Source: Dastarcus helophoroides
Lineage: Eukaryota > Arthropoda > Insecta > Coleoptera > Bothrideridae
Length of the DNA stretch: 64,000 bases
Assembly (NCBI GenBank): GCA_028583605.1
Contig: CM053329.1
Coordinates: 7,936,001 to 8,000,000, forward strand
Direction of reading: 5' to 3'
In this document: positions 10,040 through 20,671 of the stretch, in pieces
Numbering within the stretch: the stretch's first letter is position 1
Layout: each line of letters opens with the position of its first letter
Notes under the pieces: generated by a model
Told to the model about the DNA's origin: nothing
Databases searched by the model: none
What the model saw: the letters and a program-made list of their open reading frames with translations, nothing else
Made by a program: the position numbers and the translations under genes

Positions 10040-10640
10040 CATCGGAAATCTTCCCAGGTGATCGCGAAGGGAAACGGTACATAAAAATCTCCTCGTCTTC
10101 CGAATCAGGGGAGTCCCCCCTAGAATGATTGATATACTACGTTACCGTGCTCTTTTATCTTATCCATTTTGTCTTGTCATTTTTAAGAGTTTCTCCGGTA
10201 TGGTTGACACACTGAATTTTCTGTCTTGAATTTTGGTTTGTCATTCCACAGTTTCTGCAGGTGAGTTTCGCCTCTGATGTGATTAACATACTGCGTTACG
10301 TGCTTTTCCGTATCGGCTACATCCTTCTTTGTGCCATGTTCACTTCGGAAGAACTTCATCTCATACTGTCATGAATTTGGTTATTCCTTTGTCCTTAAAA
10401 AAACCTCTGAAGATGGCGGACGAAACCCTTTCAAATTCTTTGGCACGATCCAGACCCGGAAGAAATATATCTTTTACGTGCTCTTCTGCAATGAACGCAT
10501 TCCTTCGACCCACTTTCACTTCAGAAGAGTTTCGCCTCTGGTTTAATTGATTGATATATTGAGATACCGTGCTTTTCCGTCTTGAATATGTTTTACTTAG
10601 TTCCTGAAAAGTCTCCTCGATTTGGGCGAAACATCAACTT
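10040..10640. repeat. Internally repeated segment, related to 56.5 kb
   Basis: Three diverged copies of a block, roughly GATTGATATACTGCGTTACC then GTGCTTTTCCGTCTTG, occur at about 10128, 10281 and 10548. Two of them are preceded by AGTTTCGCCTCTG. Between them, 10400-10495 reads CTCTGAAGATGGCGGACGAAACC...TGGCACGATCCAGACCCGG...AAGAAATATATC, which matches 56538-56625. The CTGAAGATGGCGGACGAAAC phrase resembles Penelope-like terminal repeats but lacks room for a stem. The small open frames are not conserved between copies. Confidence 0.45.
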
Positions 10641-10927
10641 ATGATAGCGCTTTAATACCGTCCAATTCAGAAGTAGGTGTAATCTTTGAGGAGACAATTT
10701 TATTAAAATGAACACAATCTCTGTGTAATTTAATTCCTTTCCAAAACCACGCGCCGGTTCATTATAAGAAGTGGATTTAATAAATCTACATCTAAATGAA
10801 AAGTGTGTCGTTTATTCGTGACATATGCAAAGCGTTCTGAACGGCTCCCTATTTGGACTTTATTTCAGCACATCTTGCACGTTTTCCATTAACAGTGGCG
10901 GTTTGCGCTCGGCAATTTGTTGCAGTA

Positions 10928-11112
10928 TAAGTTAGCATCAACAGGTTGGCGATGATGGTCTTGTGTTTAAAGCACCGGGATGTAGTGCATTTGTGGCGTA
11001 ATTGTAATGAGGATCATTTAAAGACAATCAATGAACACTTAATTGAAAGATTATCGTTCTCCTGAGTTGGCAATGAAATAGTCTATCATGAGCCAGTCGA
11101 GTTCACAGGTGT
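10928..11112. repeat. Dispersed repeat B, copy 2
   Basis: This shares CAACAGGTTG, AAGACAATCAAT, TTAATTGAAAGATTAT and GAGTTGGCAA blocks in the same order as 2722-2935, with indels between. The repeat type is unknown. No open frame is shared by the copies. Confidence 0.45.
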
Positions 11113-13139
11113 TAGGCCATTAATTGTAGTGTGTTGGCATGCTTGAATCTTAAATACGCTACGGACGTAAGCTGCATCTCAAATTCGCAAAGAGTTTTGC
11201 AGCAAAAATGGCTTTATTTGCTTTCCGTTCACCTGCCCCTGTTTTGCAACATTACTGACATCAAATTTCACGGGAAGTTTTATAAAATCACATTTTTTTT
11301 CTATTATGCAATATTATTGAGTACTAGCGGGGTTCTATGATTTTATTTGCGTACATTTTGAATAATGGTGTCCCGTTTAAAGATCTGTGGGATCTTATCC
11401 AAAATGTGGCATAAGATTGTCACTTTCTGGCAAAATTAATTGGCAGTTGCCACCTGATGGTGGCTAATAACCCAATCGAACAAAGTTTTAAGTTTTCTGC
11501 AATGATCTCAAAATTCCAAAAATTGTACTGCACGAAACATTTAAATTAAATGAACAGAATGCTGAACAAAAAAAAAACATTACACATAATCACTTCAAGA
11601 AAAAAAAATCGAAACCAAACATTATGAAAAATATCAACAATATCCGTTATATTACTCAACAATCAAAAAAGCATCTAATCTCCAAGTAATTCACTAAAAA
11701 TCGCTAATGATTGCTGTAGTCCGAATTTAAAATGCGAGATGATCCATTCAGTAACGATTCTTCTTATCTGGGTGTTGCCGATCCGCGAAATTCTTTGCCA
11801 CTCATTTGAACTAATATGAAAATAATTGCATCTTTTGCTTTGTTTAATCAACCGGTCTGACGAGAAGTAAAAGAGGAATTTAAAAAAATAAATCAAAACA
11901 AAAATTTACGAAATTTAACCGGTCTGGCGAAACCTGAAACATGAATTCTAAAAATATCAGTAACGAGAAGCATCCACAAAATAAATGTTCGATGTTTAAA
12001 CAGCCTGATTATCGGAGTAAATTAAACATTCGTCGGCCGATAGGTTATCGTTTATGAAAAATGTGCCAACGACGGAACTTTTAACATTCCAAGAATTTAA
12101 TTTTTATGAAGTTAAGTCATCAGACCTCGAGGGCTCAACCTCAACATTACAAGATATATTCATTTCTTTGTTATGTATATGTGTCGCACTCGAATATTTC
12201 AGGCGGGGCTAATTCAGGTGTTAGGGATTTCTAAGTCCCCATTTAACTTCACCCATGTTAAATTTTCCGAATAAGAATACTTAAAGTTCCTATTTTTCAG
12301 AACTATTTGTGGCATCTCTGAACAAAACAAGATGGTTCGTCGCTCATCGGGAATCAACGCATGTAAAACGCTTCCGTTGACAGCACCTGTTTTCCTCATA
12401 GATTCACAAAACTCGAAACGTTTGTGATGATTGTCAGAAAATATTCCTCGATTATTAGCAACCTTTTGACACTAGCACCCATTTCCTTTTTAATATTTTC
12501 CACGCTGCTCGCGATATCAGCGATGGGTAGATTTTCATGTGAAGAAGCAAATCCTCCAACAATTTCTCACCTGATGCTTTGCATGTTTTCATCTTTCAAT
12601 CATAACCTAAATAATGTTTCGTTTTTCCCGACCCCCGAGTGCATGTTATAGGGGGCTGAGAGGTTTAAATAATGATTTGACATTTTTTCTTTAAAATTTT
12701 TCTCTACCTGCTCTTAAAGTTGATGTCATTGTAATTGAGACATCTTGTAGATTCCTTCTCTGTAGAGCACCTTCTCTGCAGGGCGCAGGCATTCCAATCA
12801 GTAGGGTGCGCACAACCAGGACTTTTTTGAAATTATTAACTGTTTGAAAATTTTAAGTTTCGGCTTTTTTTAAAATTTAACTTTGAAAATTTCGACTTTT
12901 TGAGTCCATCTTTTAATTTTCGACTTTTTCTCAAAATGTTGATGCTTCCCGAAATCTCTACCTCTTTGGAAACCATAACGAAGGCTTCCACGGCCAAAGT
13001 CAGTACAGGATATACTTCTTTGGAAACGTTTAGACAAATTTGGATCTGTTTTGAAAATTTCGATATTTTTTTGAAAATTTTGACTAAAAGTTCGAAGTGA
13101 AAATTTCGATTTTAATTTCGAACATATCCTATTTTTTGA
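11113..13139. other. AT-rich intergenic DNA, no supported gene
   Basis: Several short open frames occur (around 11131-11340, 12214-12399 and 12424-12651), but none shows a family motif, and codon content looks like background. At 12735-12800 a pyrimidine/purine-mixed block (TTCTCTGTAGAGCACCTTCTCTGCAG) has a short direct repeat. From 12850 onward TTTCGA-type units begin. Confidence 0.4.
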
Positions 13140-13144
13140 TTCGC

Positions 13145-13283
13145 GTGCTCTAATGTTGACAGTATTATTGTAGCTATGAGTAGGACTCGCAATAGAATGA
13201 AAAAATTACGTGATCGGTAGCTGGATTCGAACTGAGCCCCACTACGTAAGAGGCAACCATCCTACGCATTAAGCCATACACTC
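13145..13283 (-). repeat. tRNA-derived SINE-like repeat (family 1), left part
   Basis: On the minus strand an A-box-like TGGCTTAATGCGTAGGATGG is followed by a degenerate B box (GTTCGAATCC near 13217). Flanking blocks GTTGACAGTATT and GTGATCGG match 20500-20580, so this is a repeat and not a tRNA gene. It is interrupted after 13283 by the hAT-like element. The host sequence resumes at 14845. Confidence 0.6.
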
Positions 13284-14836
13284 TAGTGATGTAACGAATA
13301 TTCGCATTTTTTTTTAATATTCGCATTCGCAAGAAATTATGCGATTATATTGCGAATGTATTTGGCATCAAAACGGGAAATTATTTATAGAATAATAATG
13401 CAACTGCTAAGCCAGGGTTTCTTAAACTGTGGTTCATGAACCCTTGAAGCATCTATATCATGAGTTTGGGGGTCCATTAGTAACGTACCTAATAACTAAT
13501 GCGGTAATTATCCAGTTCCACCCAATAAAAAGTATTTTTAATTTCCTTTTTTCTTCTTTCTTCTCTTTTTTTTATTTTCTTTTTTATTAGCTAGAATGGG
13601 GTTCTAGGGCGCTTGTCCTCCCCTGGTTCATTACAACCAACCGAAAATCTATATTCTCAGCTACAAGATCTTTTTCCAAAAATTTTCATTTGTTTCTGAA
13701 AATTAATCTTTTCTTGGAAATTTCGACATTATCTTGAAATTTCGACTTTTTTTCTAAAAATCCGTTTTTTTGCACAAAAGTTCAACTTTTATCTTAAAAT
13801 CCGTCGTTTTTTGAATTTTTCTGAAAATTTAATTTTTTTTTAATTCGTCTTTCTGCAAATTTCCACTTGAATATCAAACTTCGCCGTTTTCTCAAAATTT
13901 GATAGATATTTTAATAAAAAAGTAAAAATATTTAGAATAATACTTACTTGGAAATTAGCCGTGGAAAAATAAATATCAAATTTAAAAATTTCGACACTTT
14001 TTTTTCTTGAAATATCGACTTTTTTCCTAAAATTATCCTTAAAAATCCGCCCCCCCTTTTTTTGAATTTCGTCAGAATTTGATTCGAAATTTGGATTTTT
14101 TTCTCAAAATGTCGATATTGTCATCGAAATTTTCTTTTTTTTTCAAAATTTTTACCACGAAAATCATCTCCAAAATGATTTCTTGAAAATTCTCAGTTTA
14201 TTTCAAAACTGTTTTTTTTTTAATTATAATTCGTGTTTTTCTGAATTGCTACTATTAAGTCGAGTTTTGAAAAAGCAGAATTTTGAGTATAAACTCAAAA
14301 ATTTTACTTTTTTCTCTCAAAATTGGACAATACTGAAGTTTTTCAATATTTCGTAGAAACTTCGGCCTTTTTCTTGAAGTTTTGATTGCTCGGAAATTTC
14401 AACCTGTTTTTCAAAATTCGTTCTATTCTTGAAGTTTAGACCAAATGTTTTATGCTTCGAGAATTTTCTACTTAAAATTGAGCTTTTTAACCAAATTTCG
14501 ACTTTTTATTAAAATTCGTTTATTTTTTCAGAACTGGATTAAAATTTTGCTAAAAAAATAACAATTTTAAGAATAGTATTTCTACGAAATTTAGAAAAAA
14601 ATAATTCTTGTAAATTTCGAGATTATGTCAAAATTTAAATGAAAATAAAAATGAAAAGAGAACTATTCTTAGAAAGTGGGTTTTTCACTCCAAATTCGAT
14701 TTATTTTGAAAATTTCGGTTTTTCTCACAACATTTTTTAAGTGCCACTTAAAAAACTAACATTCGCGAATGTTGGAAATGAATATTCGCATTCGCATTCG
14801 CGAATGTAGGAAAACCAACATTCGTTACATCTTCTA
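13284..14836. mobile_element. Non-autonomous hAT-like element, perfect 8-bp duplication
   Basis: The left end is TAGTGATGTAACGAATATTCG and the right end, read inward, is TAGAAGATGTAACGAATGTT. The flanks ATACACTC (13276-13283) and ATACACTC (14837-14844) are identical. A TA-G start and 8-bp target duplication fit hAT. The 1,553-bp interior has no transposase. It holds AATGCGAATATTCGC-type subterminal repeats, a possible nested small hAT end (CCAGGGTTTCTTAAAC near 13412), and about 1.1 kb of TTTCGA low-complexity DNA. Related copies are at 20672-25271 and 36260-37196. Confidence 0.85.
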
Positions 14837-14844
14837 ATACACTC

Positions 14845-15308
14845 TTAAAAACGAGAAGCATAAGTCGCGTGATAACCTAACCTTACGCCTGCAATACATA
14901 AATGAGTTAAACTGACGGAAAGTGCGTATGCTACGCATTGTTTAAATTGTGTTATGATTTGATTATGCGGCGTGCGAGATTAAAACAGAGATATCTCGGT
15001 CAACAGACAAAGGCATAATAAACAAAGACTGGATCGTATACAAATATAAAAGACATAAAAGCTAGAAATAATAATTTTAATTTACAAATTAGAAATTTTT
15101 ATTTTTGATATTACAATTTGAAAATTCAAAAAGAAAACAGTTATATCATAGTTTTAAGTTTTCACTTCTATCGGCATTCCCTTTAACTGCCCCTTTCTTT
15201 GAAATTGTTGATTATTTTTGAATTTAATATTTTGACTTGTTTAAATCAATGTTTTTCAAAATTTCCACTCTTTTGTAAATTTGTTTTTTCTTTTAAAATT
15301 ATATTTAC
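14845..15308. other. SINE remainder and AT-rich DNA
   Basis: The segment after the hAT target duplication continues the interrupted host repeat, then becomes ordinary AT-rich DNA. No gene is visible. Confidence 0.4.
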
Positions 15309-15408
15309 AATCAAATCTCCCTATAGCGAATTCCAAATAAGATTTCTTTATAGGGAGGTAGCATTAAAAATGCACAAATCACATATAAAATTTCATATTA
15401 CCCATTTA

Positions 15409-17574
15409 CAGTGAAATCTCCCTTAGCGGACACCTCCAATAAACGGACACCTCTACTAAGCGAAGAGTTTTTCACAGAAATTGTATCATTGAAAATTCCA
15501 TATAAGAGAACCTCTGTTGACCGAACTCTCTGTTGGGCGGACGCGGACACGGTATTCTGGTACAAAACATGCTAATGTTCTCCCTTAACTGCACACCACA
15601 AAATTATATGCAATGTTGCATTGACGGAAGATTTCACTGGAACCTTCCGAAAGTAAAAAGTAAATTTAACAAGGGATATCTTCAAAGTAAACCACTTCTC
15701 CATGGAAGCTTAACTTGAAAAATGGAAAGGTACATACTTTGGAGTTTAAAAGAAAGGAGCAGGAATCAGAGAACTTTCTAATTTTGCAGCTAAATTTTAA
15801 GCAATCTAGTTGTTTAGAAATTTTGACTATTTTCTCAAAGTTCCCAATTTGACGTTCTACGTTTTTAAATACGAATTTTTTCAACATTTCATTTTTAAGC
15901 AAAGAAAAAGTAAAAATTCCTATTTAAAATTTAAAACTCTGAAAAAAATTCAAATTTTTAAGACATATTGACTTTTTCTTAAAGTTTTGACTTTGGAACT
16001 GATTATCCGAATGTAGGAAATTTTGACTTTCTTCCCGAAGTTTTAACTTTAGTTTTGACTTTAAACCTCAAATATCTGGAACAACTTAATTTTTAATATT
16101 TCAAAGCTTTTCTCCAACGTTTTTCCTAGAATTTAGACTTGAATCCCAAATTTTTGATTGGAAACTTTAAGAGAATGATTTCAAACTCCAAGTTTAAACT
16201 TGAAATTATGAGAAAAATTTCAAGATTTGTAAAGAAAATGGCTTAAATCCAAATAATTTTGAATCTTCCATGATAGTACTTGTAGAAAAGAAACAAGTCA
16301 CCAACCATACGCCTGTGCTCTAGTGTTTCGAGAGAATCGGTCAGACTCTCATCATCAATTAGGCGCAAAGCTCTTCTTTAAATTGAATCCAAGAAAGCTA
16401 AAGTGTGTTTTGGGGCTGAACTCCAAACATGAGAAGAGTATTCTACTGTTCGCCTAACTTGAGCTTTGTATAGTGTTAATAGCTGTGAAGTACTTTTTCG
16501 CTCTAAAAAGAAAGCCTAGCTTCTGAGAGGCGGATTTGGCAATGACGCGCACATGATCGTCCCAAGAGAAGTTAGTGCTCGCATTCATTCCTAGGATAGA
16601 TATATTAGATCCCATGGGAAGGATTTTACCATCCATTAGTATATTTGTTGCATTATCCCTTGATGTTTTCTTAGAGAAAACGGCGGCCTGAGTTTTTGAA
16701 ACGTTGAAGTCGACCAAATTGTTCTTACCCCATTCCAGAATAAACTCGAGATCCCGATTAATCGTCTGTATCTGCTGTGCCCTTAGTTTCCTCTGAAGCA
16801 GAGATAGATAATGGTTTGTCGGAGAAAAAAGATGATACAAGGTTACTATCATCTGCATAGCTGTATATAGGATTGGAAATTGAAGCTAAGAGATCGTTTA
16901 TGTGAACAGAAATAGAGTAGGAGGCGGAATAGACCCCTGAGGCACCCCTGCGTTAATCGCAAAAGTCTCGGAAGAGATCTGTCAGCGAGAAAATTGGATA
17001 TCAAATGACAGAGTTCAGGAGGAAGACCATAATATGTTAATTTGGCGAGAAGAAATCGGTGCCAGGCTCTCTCGAAAGCCTTTGAGATATCCAGTGTCAA
17101 AATCCTAGCCCAACTATGTTTTTCCATAGCCTAGTTACAGATATAAGTAATATATACCAGTAGATCGCCAGTGGAACGTTGCTGACTAAAACCGTATTGC
17201 CTTTCGGAGATGATTCTATTTTCCTTCAGATATTTGAGAATGTCGATGTTGATTTGATGTTTGATTTCTAAATTTTTAACTAGAAATTTCGACCTTTTTC
17301 TCAATATTTTGAATTTAATATGTAATACAAATTAACCTCAATATTTTAAGGTTGCTTCTTGAAGATTTGACTTTGAATCACGAAATTTGAACACTGAAGT
17401 TAAAAAAAAAAGAAATTCCAAGTTCCAAGACATTTCTGATGTGTGATATCTGAAGAGGCGGAATTTATAAGTAAGCTAATTGCAGTTGCCATGTCTCCTG
17501 AATGGAGACCTACCTACAACATGCGCACATATTTTGGCAGTCCCGAAGGTGGTCACCTAAGAGAGATTTCACTG
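15409..17574. mobile_element. Pogo-like TIR element with TA duplication
   Basis: The ends are CAGTGAAATCTCCCTTAG (left) and, read inward, CAGTGAAATCTCTCTTAG (right). TA flanks both (15407-15408 and 17575-17576). The terminal CAGT and TA target fit the Tc1/mariner-pogo group. I see no DDE transposase frame inside. The interior is AT-rich DNA plus the antisense LINE fragment 16268-17258, so most of the 2.2 kb is inserted or lost sequence. Confidence 0.65.
16268..17258 (-). pseudogene. LINE reverse transcriptase fragment, second copy
   Basis: This is a close relative of the 5.7-7.9 kb LINE on the opposite strand, running from the block that reads INIDILKYLKENRI (17258) to MVGNLSLFY-like residues (about 16290). 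It keeps LDISKAFERAWH and, in another frame, NDLLASISNPIYSYADDS, so the YADD catalytic box lost from the first copy survives here. Frameshifts separate 16849-17127 from 16454-16858. Both ends are truncated and there is no tail, so it was fragmented after or during insertion. Confidence 0.85.
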
Positions 17575-17576
17575 TA

Positions 17577-18185
17577 TTTAAAAATATATAAACAAACATA
17601 TGTAGATAAATTAAATTTAATTAAAAATATCTGTTATTTTTGTTTGAAGAGAGAATTTAGAAAATGTTTGGTGTTCAAAAAATACTTCGTACTTATTTAA
17701 CGCATTGAAAACAAGTTCAGGTGTGTTCTCAAACTGTAAACCCCCTTTATACTATCAGGTAAACCAAGTCATTAGCATGGGGAATCCCAAAAATTGAGTA
17801 TTTACTTATTTTGAACGACAGGCAATTATAAACGAATCAAACCTGGGAATGTCATTAGCATGAGGTATTAAGAACTTTCTCTGAACGGAAGGCCATTATT
17901 AAAACTAATTAAACCTTAGAAAATCTTGGTTCAAAAATTCGCAAGGAGGTATCCTGTTCGTTATATGGAGGTAATATTACGCGTAAATTTGTTTAAAATG
18001 CTACGTTCCCTGAAAAAATTCGTTATATACAGAAATTCGGTATATCGAGGTTCGTTATAGGGAGGTGTGACTGTTTTTAATTTATTTTTTTGAAACTTTA
18101 GACATCAGTCAAAATTAACTTTTTTCGAAAACCTCGACTTCAAAATTTCTACTTTTATGAAAATTTGCAATTTTTTGAACATCTT
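17577..18185. other. AT-rich DNA with GTTATAGGGAGGT repeats
   Basis: Two GGAATCCC/GTCATTAGCATG-type blocks at 17772 and 17850 form a short diverged direct repeat of about 80 bp (CATTAGCATGGGGAAT / CATTAGCATGAGGTAT). TTCGTTATAT/TTCGTTATAGGGAGG motifs at 17950-18070 are transposon-end-like. No gene is seen. Confidence 0.4.
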
Positions 18186-18907
18186 TCTCTTCGACATAGT
18201 ACAGCCCTGTGATCGGTTTGCCCTTCTCCAAGTAGTCGATGTAGATCACACCTTGTGAATCCCAGTAAACGGTGGCCATCACCTTTCCAGCCGATAGGAT
18301 AGTCTTCGCCTTCTTCGGAGCACGTTCACCAGGTGAAGTCCACTATTTCGACTGTTCCTTGGTCTCTGGCGTGTACGAGTGGCACCCATCGCGCCGACAG
18401 CTTTCTGATGCCCAAAATTTCATGCAGGATATGACCCACGCGGTATTTGGAGATGCCTACTGTCTCAGCTATTTCGCGTACCTTCAATGGGCGGTTTGCC
18501 AATACGAGATCGTGAATTTTTGTCACTTTATCCTCCGTAGTAGCCGTTTTCGGGGGTCCTGGGCGTGGCTCATCAAACAACAACGTGCGACCACGCTGAA
18601 AGTCTTTAAATCAATTTTTGACGGTCGCCATCGAAGGAGAAGAGTCACCGTACACAGCATCCAAGCACTCTTTGATTTCGCTGCGCGATTTCCCTTCCAA
18701 AACAAAAATCGAATCACCGACCGGTAATGCTCTTTTTCCATTTTTCTAAAATCCGCGGACACGCCCGCTTCCACGCGCGCTACGAGTCCGATTCAGCTGA
18801 AATTTTGACAGTAGCCGGCTACGAGAATGTACTACACGATAGTAAATTTCTCTTGCGATAGTGGCGCCCTCGGGCGGTGAGGCTAAATACTTATCGGACC
18901 GCCCTCG
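18186..18907 (-). mobile_element. Second mariner transposon, truncated and deleted
   Basis: The right end on the plus strand (5' end of the element) reads, inward, CGAGGGCGGTCCGATAAGT followed by ATTTAGCC, and abuts TA at 18908-18909. The other inverted repeat is missing: similarity stops near 18186 after residues equivalent to YYVEE. The family differs from that at 1567. GC content is clearly higher than the surroundings, as expected of a more recent mariner insertion. Confidence 0.8.
18190..18746 (-). pseudogene. Mariner transposase relic (second family)
   Basis: The N-terminus MEKEHYRSVIRFLF is followed by a one-base shift near 18690, then KECLDAVYGDSSPSMA and an in-frame stop where the usual Trp of KNW stands (near 18612). 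Next come FDEPRPGPPKTATTEDK and REIAETVGISKYRVGHILHE (helix-turn-helix of the DNA-binding part). After WVPLVHARDQ a large deletion removes the catalytic block with the first Asp and rejoins at WTSPGERAPKKAKT, ending at KGKPITGLYYVEE. Motifs are established for mariner. The gene is non-functional. Confidence 0.85.
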
Positions 18908-18909
18908 TA

Positions 18910-20499
18910 AATGAATTGATGATTATTTAATTAAAGTAGGTTAAAGTTTTAATTTATTTGACTACGTTTGTAATTGAGGAATAAGTGTAAAATTTGTTAT
19001 TACCATAATAAAAAAAATTATGAATATTTTTTTCATAACCCTGGGAGACTCAAGGTTGGGAACCCATGCTGTAGTGGATTGCATGATCTACAAATTTTGT
19101 AATCACTCTATGGTAACAGTTACCATTTAGAAGACATTTATAACAAACTGATTTATGCCATTTGAAAGGTTCAATTGTTAAGTTAGCAAGTGTTATTACT
19201 TCTTGAAAAATAATTAAGACGGCTCTCCTACATCAACGTGTGTCTTATTAAATTAAATTGAGCAGTTAATATAAACCTTGAATACGATCCATATCCATAT
19301 TAATAGAGCGAAAAATCTGAAATTTAACTTCTGAAAAACGCACAACTCATTTAAGTTTCTAATTTCATTAAAACACCAGACAATAAATTTATGCCGTTAA
19401 TTCGGCCTAAGTACAACCAGAATAATTAACAAAATAAATGCATTTATAAATACTTCAATTAGCAGTTTATAATTCTTAATTAATACATATGTTTATCTCC
19501 TGCTCTTGTTTAAAACATTAAATTAATTTTTTAATTCTCCTCCCGCAATTTGTTACCCCCAGGTATTTCTTATCCCAACCCGACAACGAGCGGCCATCAA
19601 TCTTCATCCCCCGACGTTTAAAATTTTATAAAAGGTTGCGCGAGTGAAGGGAAAAACGCCGTCGTATTTTTTATAGCAGGAACATGTTTATGTGTTAGTA
19701 TAATGATAAATTAGTATCTGAAGGCGAGACTTTAAGTTTGACTAGGTCACGGTTGACTTCCGTCGGAGTGCAACGGGGGTTATCCGACGGTGAGATTTTT
19801 ACACCATTTTATACAACTGATAATGCAAATATTGCGTTTCGTCTGGACAGAAGCGACGCGGTGGTGTGGTTTTATTACTTGTTGACACGAGATAAAAAAG
19901 GTGGAATGAATCCGCTTTAACAATGCTGATAAATATGGGCTCGGCTTGTCAAGCCTATTCTCAGAAAGATTATGATTTTACAAATTATGTAGAGTTGCAA
20001 GTGATTTTATTGAATTTGGAAGCTCTTTCGAGTAAAACTAAATTTTCGACTATTCCATTTTGTATGTTAAGGAGGCATCGTACATTTTTATTCAATTTAC
20101 TTAAATAGAGCAGAGCGCCCACTAGTATGCTTCTCGATTAAAACGTCTCTTGGCAAACTGCATGTTAATTTCTTATTGCAAGCAGCCGTGGCGTGTTCAT
20201 TACGGAAACTTAATCAACACTACCTGTTGATTTAATAAATTCACAGATCACGTACATGCAAGAAAAAAGGGGTATTAATGTCGAAATTAAATTTCCCATT
20301 TCAACTTGAAGTATATTAGGAAAAGTGCACATTTGTCATTGTGGCTCTTTTTATGAAATTTTCCCTCGGTCTCATTTCGTGTTTAAAAAACTTTCAGAAA
20401 ATTTTTTTTGAACTGAAAACTTCTTTGGACGCGTTCATACAAGGAAATCTTATGGTTTTCGTCCCACTATCACACTAATTTGCGTTACCAACATCCTTT
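18910..20499. other. Mostly unique AT-rich DNA with a TATA-like site
   Basis: This is one of the few stretches without obvious repeats. A TATAAAAGG box lies at 19627 in a GC-richer setting (19590-19660). Open frames of 60-61 codons follow (19738-19920, 19923-20108), with no recognised domain. It could be a promoter region of a host gene whose exons are elsewhere, but nothing confirms transcription. Near 19022-19070 a CCCTGGGAGACTC...TTGGGAACCCATGC block looks like a decayed hAT end. Confidence 0.3.
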
Positions 20500-20671
20500 A
20501 ATGTTAACAGTATGTATATACAGCTACGGATAAGACGTGTAATGTCATTAAAAATGCGTGATCGGTAACGGGGTTTCAACATGAGACCTATTACGCGAGA
20601 TTAGCTGCCCTAATCAACTGCGCTATCCTGTCGTTGACAAATTTAAAATTTAACTCGCTTTAAACATATTC
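20500..20671 (-). repeat. tRNA-derived SINE-like repeat (family 1)
   Basis: On the minus strand: GATAGCGCAGTTGATTAGGG (A box), CTCATGTTGAAACCCC (B-box remnant), then CCGATCACGCATTTTTAATG. It matches 13145-13283, 30690-30860 and 37205-37345. It abuts the left end of the large hAT-like copy, as at 37.2 kb, so hAT elements repeatedly landed in the tail of this SINE. Confidence 0.6.

Larger units (their letters stand above)
15309..18072. mobile_element. Possible outer pogo-like element
   Basis: The left end CAATCAAATCTCCCTATAGCG is preceded by TA. At 18030-18072 the right end, read inward, is CAGTCACACCTCCCTATAAC followed by GAACCTCG. These agree at about two thirds of positions and have the CAGT...CTCCCTATAA look of pogo/Tigger-type ends. 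The right flank is not TA, and several TTATAGGGAGGT repeats lie inside, so this pairing is tentative. If correct, the 15409-17574 element is nested inside. Confidence 0.3.

Noticed and set aside
10400..10420. Hammerhead core at CTGAAGATGGCGGACGAAAC
   Set aside because: The bases between the two boxes cannot form a stem, so it does not meet the hammerhead pattern.
18272..18727. 151-codon plus-strand frame over the second mariner
   Set aside because: It is the antisense of the mariner transposase. The minus strand carries the recognisable motifs.
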